Numbered from the stretch's first letter, positions 16,993-24,646 are shown. The stretch is 64,000 nucleotides of DNA from Candidatus Competibacteraceae bacterium (GCA_016699715.1 CP065007.1:992001-1056000); one strand, 5' to 3'. Program-made: numbers and translations. Notes: generated by a model not told the origin, from the sequence alone.

Positions 16993-18312
16993 CATTGTAC
17001 AGGACAAAATCATCTAACCAAATGAATTTACGTTAAAATTCTGCCGGGTGGCGTATTGGTTAGAGGTAGAAAACAGCGATTTTGAGGGCTCGATCCCAAC
17101 CGTTTAAAGAGCGACTCCAGTGCCTGATGAAAAGCGTATTGCCGGGCGGATTCTTGGTGATGAAATAAACAACTTCTCAAATAATCTAATCCATAGCGAA
17201 AAAGACTTTGGGTGGGACGGCCATGTTTTTTGATCTTGATCGGTTTAATTTCATGGCGCCATTCACCAATAATATGCGCCCAACTAAATGCAATAGCGAG
17301 AAAAGCCATCCATTTTTCAAGTCGCTGGGGGTCAGTTATATGGGTGGATTCCAGATCGAATCCCCGAGTTTTTAAGCAAATGAAAAGCGTTTCGATCGGC
17401 CAGCGTTCCTTATAATTTTCCAACGCGGTTTCCGGTTGTTCTTGCGTTGCGAGAATAACGAATTCACCGTTGGCCATTTTCAGACCAATCACATAAAGAG
17501 AGTGCCCCCACACGGTTCGTTGGCCCGATAAAACCAGAGCGCTGCCACGGGGTAGGCCTCGAAAAAGATTTTCGGCGGAGACGGGGACCCCTCGGGAGTT
17601 AGAGATTTGCGTATTCTTTTTGATGCGTATTACGAATTTAATTTGATTTTCAATAAGATAACCAAACCATTGAATCCCAATAAACTCGCGATCCGCAAAC
17701 AAGCAGGCGATCATTTGCGGGCCGAAAATCGTAAGGAATCGATTCATTAATGCTATTCTTTCTTGGGTATTTGAGTTGCCTTTTTTATCTAAAGCAACCC
17801 ATAGTATAGGAAAAGCAGATCCGCGATAGACGACTCCTAAAACAAGGTAATTGATATTGACATCACCATATTTCCAATTGGTTCTATCGAGTGTCAATTT
17901 GAACTGAAGCACAGGAATGAGACTGGCAATGAACCGGGCGACTTGATTCAGATCTAGAGAAAATTGACAAAAAAGTCGTTGAAGGCGTTTGTAATGAGAG
18001 GCCGGTTGCGCACGCCCAGGAAAGGTGACAGCAATCTTTGCGAGATTGACCGTTCCCATCTGGATGATTCCGATAATTAAATAGACGATGCAAGAGATAC
18101 GCGCTCGGTTCCAGTGAAAATGATGATGAAGCATTTCTGCAAAGTGCCGGGTATTAAAAAAGGGGAATTCACGGAATTAACCTCGCCTGTTTTAGAATTA
18201 ATGTTATCAATCAATTAGTTATGATAACAGCAACCTCGCGATCCTACTACCCTCAAAATAGCTGTTATTTTTTATCTTAATTTTCAGCAAGTTATTTTTG
18301 TCCTGTACAATG
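16993..18312 (-). mobile_element. IS4-family insertion sequence nested in IS630
   Basis: A 1320-bp element with perfect 17-bp terminal inverted repeats (CATTGTACAGGACAAAA at 16993-17009 and its complement at 18296-18312). It is flanked by a 9-bp target duplication ACGACAACT at 16984-16992 and 18313-18321. It carries one intact transposase on the minus strand. Perfect ends, exact duplication and an unbroken gene indicate a recent, possibly still active insertion. Confidence 0.93.
17028..18134 (-). CDS. IS4-family transposase
   Basis: Protein of 368 aa filling the nested insertion sequence. DDE-type catalytic positions are visible: first Asp in LTLDRTNWKYG, second Asp in LFADREFIG, and the Glu in the family Y-x2-R-x3-E-x6-K signature (YKERWPIETLFICLKTRG). 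The length and signature place it in the IS4 family, which moves by cut-and-paste through hairpin intermediates. The frame is complete with start and stop inside the element, so it is probably functional. It is AT-rich relative to the chromosome. No passenger gene is present. Confidence 0.92.
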   Translation of the reverse strand: MLHHHFHWNRARISCIVYLIIGIIQMGTVNLAKIAVTFPGRAQPASHYKRLQRLFCQFSLDLNQVARFIASLIPVLQFKLTLDRTNWKYGDVNINYLVLGVVYRGSAFPILWVALDKKGNSNTQERIALMNRFLTIFGPQMIACLFADREFIGIQWFGYLIENQIKFVIRIKKNTQISNSRGVPVSAENLFRGLPRGSALVLSGQRTVWGHSLYVIGLKMANGEFVILATQEQPETALENYKERWPIETLFICLKTRGFDLESTHITDPQRLEKWMAFLAIAFSWAHIIGEWRHEIKPIKIKKHGRPTQSLFRYGLDYLRSCLFHHQESARQYAFHQALESLFKRLGSSPQNRCFLPLTNTPPGRILT

Positions 18313-18321
18313 ACGACAACT

Positions 18322-18880
18322 TGAATTAATTGATATTTTTCAGCAAGTTGAAAATGAAGCGGTCCGGCCTTTACGGTATTGGTGCCAAGATGAAAGTCGC
18401 TTTGGATTAAAAACGATCACCCGGCGGGTCATCACCGCATTGGGGATTAAGCCAGTTGGTCCAGTTCAATGGACCTTTCAATCATTTTGGCTCTATGGTG
18501 CCATTGAGCCACTGAGTGGCGAAAACTTCTTTTTAGAATTTTCCCATTTGGATGCTGATTGCTTTCAGTGGTTTTTGAATGAATTTTCTAAAACTTATCC
18601 GCACAGCCTCAACGTAATTCAATTGGATAACGGTCGCTTTCATTATGCCAAAAAACTTGTAATCCCCGATAATGTCGTCTTATTATTCCAACCGCCTTAC
18701 AGTCCCGATGTGAACCCCATTGAGCGTGTTTGGCAATCAATGAAAGATCAATTGTGTTGGATCAATTTAAAAACCCTAGATGAACTACGTAAAAAAGTGG
18801 ATGAACTCATTCAATCGCTTCTCCCAAGCGAAGTGGTTTCTTTGACCAGTTTTGATTTTATTTTATCTGCACTAAAGTAG
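18322..18880 (+). pseudogene. IS630 transposase, C-terminal part (interrupted)
   Basis: The catalytic half of the interrupted IS630 transposase, reading LELIDIFQQVENEAVRPLRY, then WCQDESRFGLKTITRRVI, and containing the three acidic residues of the DDE domain: Asp in CQDESRFG, Asp in VIQLDNGRFH, and the Glu in PDVNPIERVWQSMK. It has lost its start; the nearest internal start is at 18440, after the first Asp. With the N-terminal fragment it would make about 350 aa, normal for the family. It is inactive in its present split state. Confidence 0.85.
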
Positions 18881-18900
18881 TAAAATCTATTAGTAATCGG

Positions 18901-18955
18901 TATAACATCTGAATTAAGCCGCGAAGCGGCGTCGGCTTGAATGAATTGTTAGGTC
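18901..18955 (-). other. Integron-type attC site
   Basis: Read on the minus strand this about 55-base site starts with GACCTAAC (18955-18948) and continues AATTCATTCAAGCCGACGCC, then GCTTCGCGGCTTAATTC. It closely resembles, from memory, the attC of the aadA cassette (the 59-base element). The arms AAGCCG and CGGCTT and the central hairpin are visible. The GNAT stop codon TAA lies inside the first core, as in ordinary cassettes. The far core (GTTATAC) is joined directly to the IS630 right end, so its last bases may have been altered. Confidence 0.8.
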
Positions 18956-19437
18956 TCCGCCGTCTGAAGCGAGACCTGTTTGGTACCGCTCGCGACCCAC
19001 TGGGTTCCAAATTCCTTGAACCCGAACTTGTCGTGGAATCTGCGAGAGGCGGGATTTGGCGGATCAATATTGTACTCACAAGTAATTGTTCCGATCCTTT
19101 CCGCTCGCGCGAATGCGAACAGGTTGCTGTACATCTTGCTACCAATGCTCCGGCCAGCGAATTGCGAGTCAACGAGCACACGATCTACGTACAGAAAATT
19201 CGGAAAGCGTCTGGCAAACCACCCGTAGTTGTCATTTTCATATGGAGCACCTTCCCGAAGTGCGATTAGAAAAGCCGCGACCTGCTTCTGGACAGTTACA
19301 ACCTTGCAATAAGCGGAAATTCTGACAAGCGAGCGGAGCCGATCTAGATCCATTGGGCTTGTTTGTTGAACCTCCATTTCATTGAGCTTGAGGATCATTT
19401 CGAAGTCGGACTCAACAACTGTGCGAAGTTTTTCCAT
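18949..19437 (-). CDS. GNAT-family N-acetyltransferase (gene cassette)
   Basis: Protein of 162 aa, expected to transfer an acetyl group from acetyl-CoA to an amine. The GNAT fold is recognisable: the AAFLIALREG strand, LYVDRVLVDSQFAGRSIGSK (motif A with the coenzyme-A-binding loop in the form QFAGRSIGSKMY) and NPASRRFHDKFGFKEFG (motif B). The substrate cannot be read from sequence. The gene is compact between two cassette boundaries: GTTAGGTC lies 5 bases before the ATG, and its exact complement GACCTAAC overlaps the stop. This is the hallmark of a mobile integron cassette. Base composition is lower in GC than the chromosomal neighbours. Confidence 0.85.
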   Translation of the reverse strand: MEKLRTVVESDFEMILKLNEMEVQQTSPMDLDRLRSLVRISAYCKVVTVQKQVAAFLIALREGAPYENDNYGWFARRFPNFLYVDRVLVDSQFAGRSIGSKMYSNLFAFARAERIGTITCEYNIDPPNPASRRFHDKFGFKEFGTQWVASGTKQVSLQTAET

Positions 19438-19442
19438 GCAGA

Positions 19443-19566
19443 GACCTAACGGGCGCGAGTTGAGGGAATTGCATCATCAACCACAAATGCCACTGCTGCT
19501 ATTCCTTTTATCTGCGGCTCGTCCAGCTGCTGAAGATCGAAATCGCTCAAGCACGCCCTTGTTCAT
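19443..19566 (-). other. attC-like site preceding the GNAT cassette
   Basis: On the minus strand the site ends with CTCAACTCGCGCCC followed by the consensus core GTTAGGTC (19450-19443). Its left arm is probably AACAAGGGCGTGCTTGAG (19563-19546): GGGCG pairs with CGCCC and CTTGAG with CTCAA, and the sequence between is an imperfect palindrome. The left core itself is poor (ATGAAC instead of RYYYAAC). A length of about 124 bases is within the known attC range. It accounts for nearly half of the 300-bp gap between the GNAT and macrodomain genes; the rest (19567-19738) shows nothing recognisable. Confidence 0.55.
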
Positions 19567-19738
19567 GGAGTGCGGAATCTCACGGGAATACTACGCTCAC
19601 TGAACACTCTTTTGGTTGGCAACCTCTGCTGGAATTGGCAACGGTACCAAGGGGAGCAAACGGTTACACCGTATCGCCTTCTTGCTCTTGACCGGCTTGC
19701 TACAATGATTCAATTCTCACATCCAATAACCGCGATCC

Positions 19739-20734
19739 ATGAAAACAACTTCCGCTTCCGACGGCGACTGGCTTAGCGCGACATCTTCGAGCGTCGAGCC
19801 CTCCCACGTCACTCCCCTGGACCTGGATGACTACCGGTCGTTGGTTCGCCTGGATGAACCGTTCGTCGCGTCTCCTCCCGCCCCGGCGGCGGCGGAGCAG
19901 CAGGCCGCTCTGGTGGATGATCTTCTGGCGTACCTGCAAGCCGAACGCGGCGGGGCCGATCGCGGGAATTTGTCATCCCATGAGGAAAGGCGGCGGTTAC
20001 TGCGCGCCCTGCTGACCGTGCGTGGTCCCGACCCGTTGCCGGACTGGTTTCATGCCCGGCTGGATCGGCTCCTGCGGCGTGAGGTCCTCGACAGGGGGCT
20101 GATCGATATCGCGAATCTGCCGCGCCTTTCTCGGGATTGGCTGGGCGCCGACCGTGACACCGCGACCGCCGCCATCCTGTGGCGGGGCGATATCACCACC
20201 TTGAACGCCGACGTGATCGTCAACGCGGCCAACGCGCAAATGCTGGGTTGTTTCCAGCCTTTTCACGCTTGTATCGACAACGCCATCCATTCGGCGGCGG
20301 GTCCCCGCGTCCGCGAGGATTGCGCCCGAATCATGCAACGCCAAGGTGGCCCCGAGGGGACGGGCTGGGCCAAGGTCACGCGCGCCTACAACCTGCCGTC
20401 CCGATACATCCTGCATACGGTCGGTCCCATCGTCGCGCCGGACCGGTTGCGGCCCGAACACGAACGATTGCTGGCCGCCTGCTACCGGTCGTGCCTGGAT
20501 CTGGCCAGCCGGGTGCCGGACATTCGCTCGGTCGCCTTCTGCGGCATTTCGACCGGCGTGTTCGGCTTCCCGCGCGAGCCGGCGGCGCGGGTCGCGCTGC
20601 GCGCCATCGGCGGCTGGCTGGACGATCATCCCGGCGCGATCGATGTGATTGTCCTGAACGTGTTCAGCCAGGACGATTTCCAAATCTACCAGCGCCTGCC
20701 GCGGGGCGGAGGAACGGAGGAAGCCCATGTTTAA
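19739..20734 (+). CDS. Zn-dependent macrodomain protein-ADP-ribose hydrolase
   Basis: Protein of 331 aa. Residues about 145-320 form a macrodomain that binds ADP-ribose and would remove it from a modified protein. WRGDITTLNADVIVNAANAQ is the nucleotide site, and FCGISTGVFGFP the phosphate loop. The insert MLGCFQPFHACIDNAIH carries Cys171, His176 and Cys178, the zinc-ligand pattern of the Zn-macro class that accompanies SirTM enzymes. The N-terminal about 130-residue helical extension (LVDDLLAYLQAERG, LLRALLTVRGPDPLPDWF) is also typical of that class. The stop overlaps the start of the sirtuin gene by 8 bp, so they are co-translated. The pair forms a writer and eraser of ADP-ribosylation. Confidence 0.92.
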   Translation: MKTTSASDGDWLSATSSSVEPSHVTPLDLDDYRSLVRLDEPFVASPPAPAAAEQQAALVDDLLAYLQAERGGADRGNLSSHEERRRLLRALLTVRGPDPLPDWFHARLDRLLRREVLDRGLIDIANLPRLSRDWLGADRDTATAAILWRGDITTLNADVIVNAANAQMLGCFQPFHACIDNAIHSAAGPRVREDCARIMQRQGGPEGTGWAKVTRAYNLPSRYILHTVGPIVAPDRLRPEHERLLAACYRSCLDLASRVPDIRSVAFCGISTGVFGFPREPAARVALRAIGGWLDDHPGAIDVIVLNVFSQDDFQIYQRLPRGGGTEEAHV

Positions 20735-21599
20735 CGATCCTGACATCCAGCGTTGCCGCGATTTGTTGCGCCAGGCCAACGCCGTGCTGATCGCGGCCGG
20801 CGCCGGTTTGGCCGTCGAAGCCGGCATCAATTACATGGATACGGAATCGTTCGCCCGGGATTTTCCCGGCATGGTGAAACTCGGTTTCCACCGGCGGGCC
20901 GAGTTGATGGGCTATTCGGATTGGAGCCCCGAACTGAAATGGGGCTATCTGGCGGCGAACGTGCATCAGGTGCGGTTCCAGGCGCCGCCGCACCCGGTCT
21001 ATGCCCGGTTATTGGATCTGGTGCGGGAAAAAGAGTATTTCGTTATCACCTCCAACGTGGATGGGCTGTTTACCAAGAATGGTTTTGCCGAAGACCGGCT
21101 GTTTACGCCTCAGGGCGACTACGCGCTCATGCAGTGTCAAACGCCCTGCTCGAACGCCGTATGGCCGAGCTGGCCGGTGATTGAGCGCATTCTGCCGAAG
21201 ATCGACCCAGCAACCCAAAAAGTGACGGATTCCAGCGTGCTGCCGCGCTGTCCCAATTGCGGCGAGGACGTGATCATGAACGTGCGCGGCGGCCACTGGT
21301 TTATCGAGGACCCGTATCGGGAACAGGCCGCACGCCTTGAGCAATGGCTCGACAACAACCACGAGCGGGATTTGCTGGTTTTGGAAATCGGCGCCGGGTT
21401 CAACACGCCCAGCGTCATCCGCTGGCCGATGGAGCGCATCGTGCACGCGCATCCGCGCGCCCATCTCATCCGGGTAAACCTGCAATATCCGCAAGTACCT
21501 CGTGAAATCGCCGGCAAGTCGATCTCCCTGCAAGGCCATGCCATGGGCGCGGTCACGGCGATCTGGAAAGAGATGGGGCTGGAAAAATCAGTGCGCTAA
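20727..21599 (+). CDS. SirTM-class sirtuin, protein ADP-ribosyltransferase
   Basis: Protein of 290 aa. The sirtuin fold is shown by LIAAGAGLAVEAGIN (about 22-35), TSNVDGLFTKNGF (108-120) and a zinc site of C137, C141, C175 and C178. As known for class M sirtuins, the deacetylase-type QNxD/HG residues are changed (S109-N110-V-D, and QGD at 129-131), consistent with ADP-ribosyl transfer instead of deacylation. It is translationally coupled to the Zn-macrodomain gene. In described SirTM operons a GcvH-like lipoyl carrier and an LplA2 ligase are also present; neither is in this neighbourhood, so the target protein is encoded elsewhere or differs. Confidence 0.9.
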   Translation: MFNDPDIQRCRDLLRQANAVLIAAGAGLAVEAGINYMDTESFARDFPGMVKLGFHRRAELMGYSDWSPELKWGYLAANVHQVRFQAPPHPVYARLLDLVREKEYFVITSNVDGLFTKNGFAEDRLFTPQGDYALMQCQTPCSNAVWPSWPVIERILPKIDPATQKVTDSSVLPRCPNCGEDVIMNVRGGHWFIEDPYREQAARLEQWLDNNHERDLLVLEIGAGFNTPSVIRWPMERIVHAHPRAHLIRVNLQYPQVPREIAGKSISLQGHAMGAVTAIWKEMGLEKSVR

Positions 21600-21671
21600 C
21601 ATGAGATGAATGCGGCGAGGCTTTTTCGGAAATCCTCGTTTTTCCACCATCCCGACTCCTTCAGGCGACCC

Positions 21672-22505
21672 ATGGCCCATCCACTCAACCTGCTTGTCAT
21701 CGATCTCGAAACCCGCCCCGATACCGCCATTCTGCCGGAGGACCGCGACCCAGAGGCCTTCCCCAAGCCGATCCAGCATGAAATCGTGACCTTGGGTTTC
21801 CTGCTGGCCCGCATCGAGCGGGACGGCGAGTACGAGCGCTACAGCGTGCGCAAACTGGGCGCGGCCAGCCTCGCCGAACGCGGCGAGCGGGAGATTCTGG
21901 CCGGGTTCTGGCAAATGATCGACAAGCAGCGGCCCCGGCTGGTGACCTGGAACGGCCGGAGTTTCGATGCCGCCGTGCTTAAGCAGCGTTCCCTGATCCA
22001 CGGGCTGACCGCCTACAACTGGCACCGCACCGATGCCCGTTTCGGTTACGACTACCGCTACGAATCCAACTGGCACTGCGACCTGATGGACGCGCTGAGC
22101 GATTTCGGGGCTTCGCCGCGGCTGGGTCTGGACGAAGCCGCCCGCGCCTTGGGCCTGCCGGGCAAGTGGAACGGCCGCGGCGCGGCGGTGGCGGAGCAGG
22201 CCGCCGCCGGCGACTACGCCGCCATCAATCGCTACTGCGAGGGCGACGTGCTCAATACCTATGTGCTGTACCTGCGCTGGGCCTGTCTCAGCACCCGGCT
22301 CAGCGCGCGGAGCCACAATGCCAGTGTGCAACACCTGCTGGATTATCTGGAGGCGAACCGCGAGTCACAGCCGCACTGGGGCGAGTTCGCCGACCGCTGG
22401 CGGGCCAGTGACCGGCCGTGTCCGCTGTTCGTGAGCGAGCCGCTCGACGGGCCGGGGCCGCAGTTGCCGGAGTCGCACCTGAGAAGCGAGGATGTGATGC
22501 CGTGA
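21672..22505 (+). CDS. Predicted 3'-5' exonuclease, PolB exonuclease-like (DEDDy)
   Basis: Start chosen at ATG 21672, because the family begins directly with the Exo I strand (LNLLVIDLETRPD); the upstream ATG 21606 adds 22 unrelated residues. The 277-aa product has all three DEDDy motifs: D-x-E in IDLETRP, WNGRSFDAAVL for Exo II, and YCEGDVLNTYVLYLR for Exo III. This matches the family of stand-alone exonucleases related to the proofreading domain of DNA polymerase B. It would degrade DNA 3' to 5' in the cytoplasm; its cellular role is unknown. It follows the SirTM gene by 72 bp on the same strand and might be co-transcribed. Confidence 0.85.
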   Translation: MAHPLNLLVIDLETRPDTAILPEDRDPEAFPKPIQHEIVTLGFLLARIERDGEYERYSVRKLGAASLAERGEREILAGFWQMIDKQRPRLVTWNGRSFDAAVLKQRSLIHGLTAYNWHRTDARFGYDYRYESNWHCDLMDALSDFGASPRLGLDEAARALGLPGKWNGRGAAVAEQAAAGDYAAINRYCEGDVLNTYVLYLRWACLSTRLSARSHNASVQHLLDYLEANRESQPHWGEFADRWRASDRPCPLFVSEPLDGPGPQLPESHLRSEDVMP

Positions 22506-22594
22506 CGCCCGCGCGTCTGGTAGCGGCGCCATTCGCTCACGGTGGTCCTTGCCGACTACCCGTACCGACTTGAGATTGAATCCCTGATTCAACG

Positions 22595-22620
22595 GCTATA
22601 ACATGTTGACATGTTATAGC
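22595..22620. promoter_or_regulatory. Operator palindrome of the vapBC pair
   Basis: A perfect 11-bp inverted repeat GCTATAACATG (22595-22605) and CATGTTATAGC (22610-22620) with a 4-base spacer lies 13 bases upstream of the antitoxin ATG. Ribbon-helix-helix antitoxins bind such palindromes as dimer pairs, so this is very likely the autoregulatory operator. TATAAC within the left arm could double as the -10 box. Confidence 0.8.
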
Positions 22621-22633
22621 ATTGGGAATCGTC

Positions 22634-22870
22634 ATGAATTTCAACGTCTATCTCGATGATTTTACCGGTCGGCTGCTCGTTACGGCGGCGGAACGGACTG
22701 GAGAGACGAAGAACGCCCTGATTCGCAAGGCGGTGAGCGAATGGCTGGCCCGCCATGGCCAACCTCAATGGCCGGACGAAGTGCTCTCCTTTACCGGGAT
22801 GGCGGAGATGCCACCCTTTGAATCCAGCCGTGATCAACTCAAGCCGCCAGCAGCGAACCCGCTGGCATGA
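22634..22870 (+). CDS. Ribbon-helix-helix antitoxin (VapB-like)
   Basis: Protein of 78 aa from ATG 22634; the ORF start at 22622 is only four codons earlier. The first about 45 residues fit a CopG/RHH DNA-binding domain (FNVYLDDFTGRLLVTAAERT, TKNALIRKAVSEWLARHG), and the Pro-rich C-terminus would wrap around the toxin. The stop overlaps the toxin start in ATGA, giving coupled translation. It likely represses the operon through the palindrome just upstream. Confidence 0.85.
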   Translation: MNFNVYLDDFTGRLLVTAAERTGETKNALIRKAVSEWLARHGQPQWPDEVLSFTGMAEMPPFESSRDQLKPPAANPLA

Positions 22871-23274
22871 AGTACCTGCTCGATACCTGTACGGTCAGCG
22901 ATTTCGTCAAGGGACAACCGGGCGTGCTGTCTCGGCTTAAGGCGACCGCGCCGAACCTGGTGGCGATCTCCAGCATCACCCGGATGGAGATCGAATGGGG
23001 ACTCATGTTGAACCCGGAGCGCGCCAGGAAGCTGGCGCCCGTCATCAATGCCTTCCTGAGTTCCATGGCCACGTTGGCGTTTGACGCGGCTGACGCTCAG
23101 GCGGCGGCGGGCATTCGCGCCGCCCTGCAACGGCAGGGGCAGCCGATTGGCGCCTACGATGTCCTGATCGCCGGTTGCGGGCTGGCCAGAGGGCTGATCG
23201 TGGTAACGTTCAACGTGGGTGAGTTTCAGCGAGTCGGCGGCCTGGTTGTGGAAAACTGGCGCGAGTCCGCATAA
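22867..23274 (+). CDS. vapC: VapC-like PIN-domain ribonuclease toxin
   Basis: Protein of 135 aa, usual for VapC. PIN-domain acidic residues are in place: Asp6 in YLLDTCTVSDF, the Glu in ISSITRMEIEWG, and the Asp in IGAYDVLIAGCGLA, followed by TFNVGEFQRV, where Asn often replaces the fourth Asp. It would cleave RNA (often tRNA) unless bound by the adjacent antitoxin. Overlap with the antitoxin by ATGA and the operator palindrome upstream make an intact type II module. It sits downstream of SirTM/macrodomain and exonuclease genes in what looks like an accessory cluster. Confidence 0.9.
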   Translation: MKYLLDTCTVSDFVKGQPGVLSRLKATAPNLVAISSITRMEIEWGLMLNPERARKLAPVINAFLSSMATLAFDAADAQAAAGIRAALQRQGQPIGAYDVLIAGCGLARGLIVVTFNVGEFQRVGGLVVENWRESA

Positions 23275-23401
23275 GGCAATTTCCGGAAAGACCGACACTG
23301 CAATATTCCGCCCCGCGCCCTTCCATTCTCTGGATTTATCCCCATGATCCGCTTTTGAACCTCTCTCGTTTCAGAGGGAGAAGTCGCCCGAAGGAGTAGC
23401 C

Positions 23402-24646
23402 ATGAACGAACTGTCTGCCGTGCCGGTTGCGGGCGGTGAGCGCCGGGAGAGCACGCTCCCGCCCATCATCATCAACACAACGCAAGCGGCTCCGCCGGTC
23501 TGGCGGCGTTCCCGCTTTTGGCTGGGTCTCCTGCTCGGTCTGGTGCTGGCGTGGGGTGGTCCCTACCTGTGGCGTCAGGCGTCGCCGCTGGATACCGCGC
23601 CGGTTCACCCCGACCGAACCGAGGTGGTCGCCCCGGTCGAACGCCAGGTGCCGGCCAAGGTCGCCCTGGCCTACCAAAATCAGAACGGCGAACTGGTGCG
23701 GGTGCTGGCCGACGCCGGGCAATACTCCGAATTCGTGCGCGCTCACACCGCGAGTTTGGAACAGAGCCGCCAGCAATTGCGCCAGCAGCTGCAAACGCGG
23801 TTCGAAGCCGGCATGGACGCGACTTTCCAGGATCTGCGCCAGCGCGTGCCCCTGTTCGCCGACTGGTACTACGGCTACGGCACCAATTATCAACTGCTGT
23901 GGGAAGCGCTGAGTTCCGCCGTCCGTCATTTCGGCGATGGGGACGTGAAGGAGCGGGTCGTCGCCGATCTGGAGCGGGTGCTGCAACAACACTACGAACT
24001 GCTGGTGCTGAAGCCGGAAATCACCGATCCCCGTTTGCAGCAGCTTTATCGCGATACCCTGGAGCAGGCGCGGCAGTCCTATCTGTTGGTGTTGGCCACG
24101 ATGCAGGCGGACTTTCAAGTCTTCGTCGCCCGTCACACTACCCATCTCGATTCCGGCCAGCAGCCGGTGGCCGAACTGCGTCTGGATTGGCCGGCGCAGT
24201 TGCACAAGGTCCGCATCGCTTCGGATGCCAATTCCACGCTGGGGGCGTTTCGGGGGATCACGTTGACCACGCTGGGCGCGGCGGCCGGCAAGGTGCTGGG
24301 CAGCCAGGTCGGCGCGGTCATCGCCGCTCGACTCAGCCTGCCGTTTGTCGAACGGGCGCTGCTGTTGGTCACCGGCGGCGCGGCCGGCGGAACCAGTGGC
24401 AGTCTGGGCGGGCCGCTCGGGGCGGCGGCGGGTGTCGTGATCGGCGCGGGCACCGGTTTGGCGGTGGACTGGCTGATTCAGGAGGGCATCGAACTGCTGG
24501 CGCGGGAGAACTTCGAAGCCGAGATTCAAACCGCGCTGGCCAGCACCCAGCAGGAGTGGCAAGGGAAGCTGCTGCCGCCTTTGCTGGGCGCGGTGGATGC
24601 GTGGGTGGACGACACCATTCAGCTTCTGCCCCAGTTCAAGCCGTAA
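23402..24646 (+). CDS. Membrane protein of unknown function with glycine-rich C-terminal segment
   Basis: Protein of 414 aa that I do not recognise. A cytoplasmic N-terminus of about 35 residues precedes one membrane segment (FWLGLLLGLVLAWGGPYLW). A mainly helical outer domain (about 60-290) has coiled-coil character (SLEQSRQQLRQQLQTRFEAG) and an aromatic patch WYYGYGTNYQLLW. A stretch of about 100 residues rich in Gly and Ala (TLGAAAGKVLGSQVGAVIAA, then GGAAGGTSGSLGGPLGAAAG) could form hydrophobic glycine-zipper helices, and a short amphipathic tail follows. The nuclease gene starts 4 bp after the stop, so the two are probably co-transcribed and may share an envelope location. Confidence 0.6.
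   Translation: MNELSAVPVAGGERRESTLPPIIINTTQAAPPVWRRSRFWLGLLLGLVLAWGGPYLWRQASPLDTAPVHPDRTEVVAPVERQVPAKVALAYQNQNGELVRVLADAGQYSEFVRAHTASLEQSRQQLRQQLQTRFEAGMDATFQDLRQRVPLFADWYYGYGTNYQLLWEALSSAVRHFGDGDVKERVVADLERVLQQHYELLVLKPEITDPRLQQLYRDTLEQARQSYLLVLATMQADFQVFVARHTTHLDSGQQPVAELRLDWPAQLHKVRIASDANSTLGAFRGITLTTLGAAAGKVLGSQVGAVIAARLSLPFVERALLLVTGGAAGGTSGSLGGPLGAAAGVVIGAGTGLAVDWLIQEGIELLARENFEAEIQTALASTQQEWQGKLLPPLLGAVDAWVDDTIQLLPQFKP

Larger units (their letters stand above)
16433..18900 (+). mobile_element. IS630-family element, interrupted
   Basis: Ends are set by imperfect inverted repeats of about 30 bp (left CCATTTATGATTAGATTTTG, right end complementary around ATAGATTTTACTA) flanked by the TA dinucleotide at 16431-16432 and 18901-18902, the IS630/Tc1 target duplication. 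Without the nested element and one copy of its target duplication it is 1139 bp, normal for IS630. Its transposase is split into two fragments by an IS4-family element. The right TA directly abuts the attC of the GNAT cassette, so the element landed at the cassette junction. Confidence 0.8.

Noticed and set aside
18440..18880. IS630 C-terminal fragment considered as an independent short gene
   Set aside because: The upstream frame back to 18322 still matches the transposase and includes the first catalytic Asp, so the start at 18440 is only an internal ATG.
20727..21599. Considered as an ordinary CobB-type deacetylase
   Set aside because: The SNVD and QGD changes and the overlap with a Zn-type macrodomain gene fit the SirTM class better.
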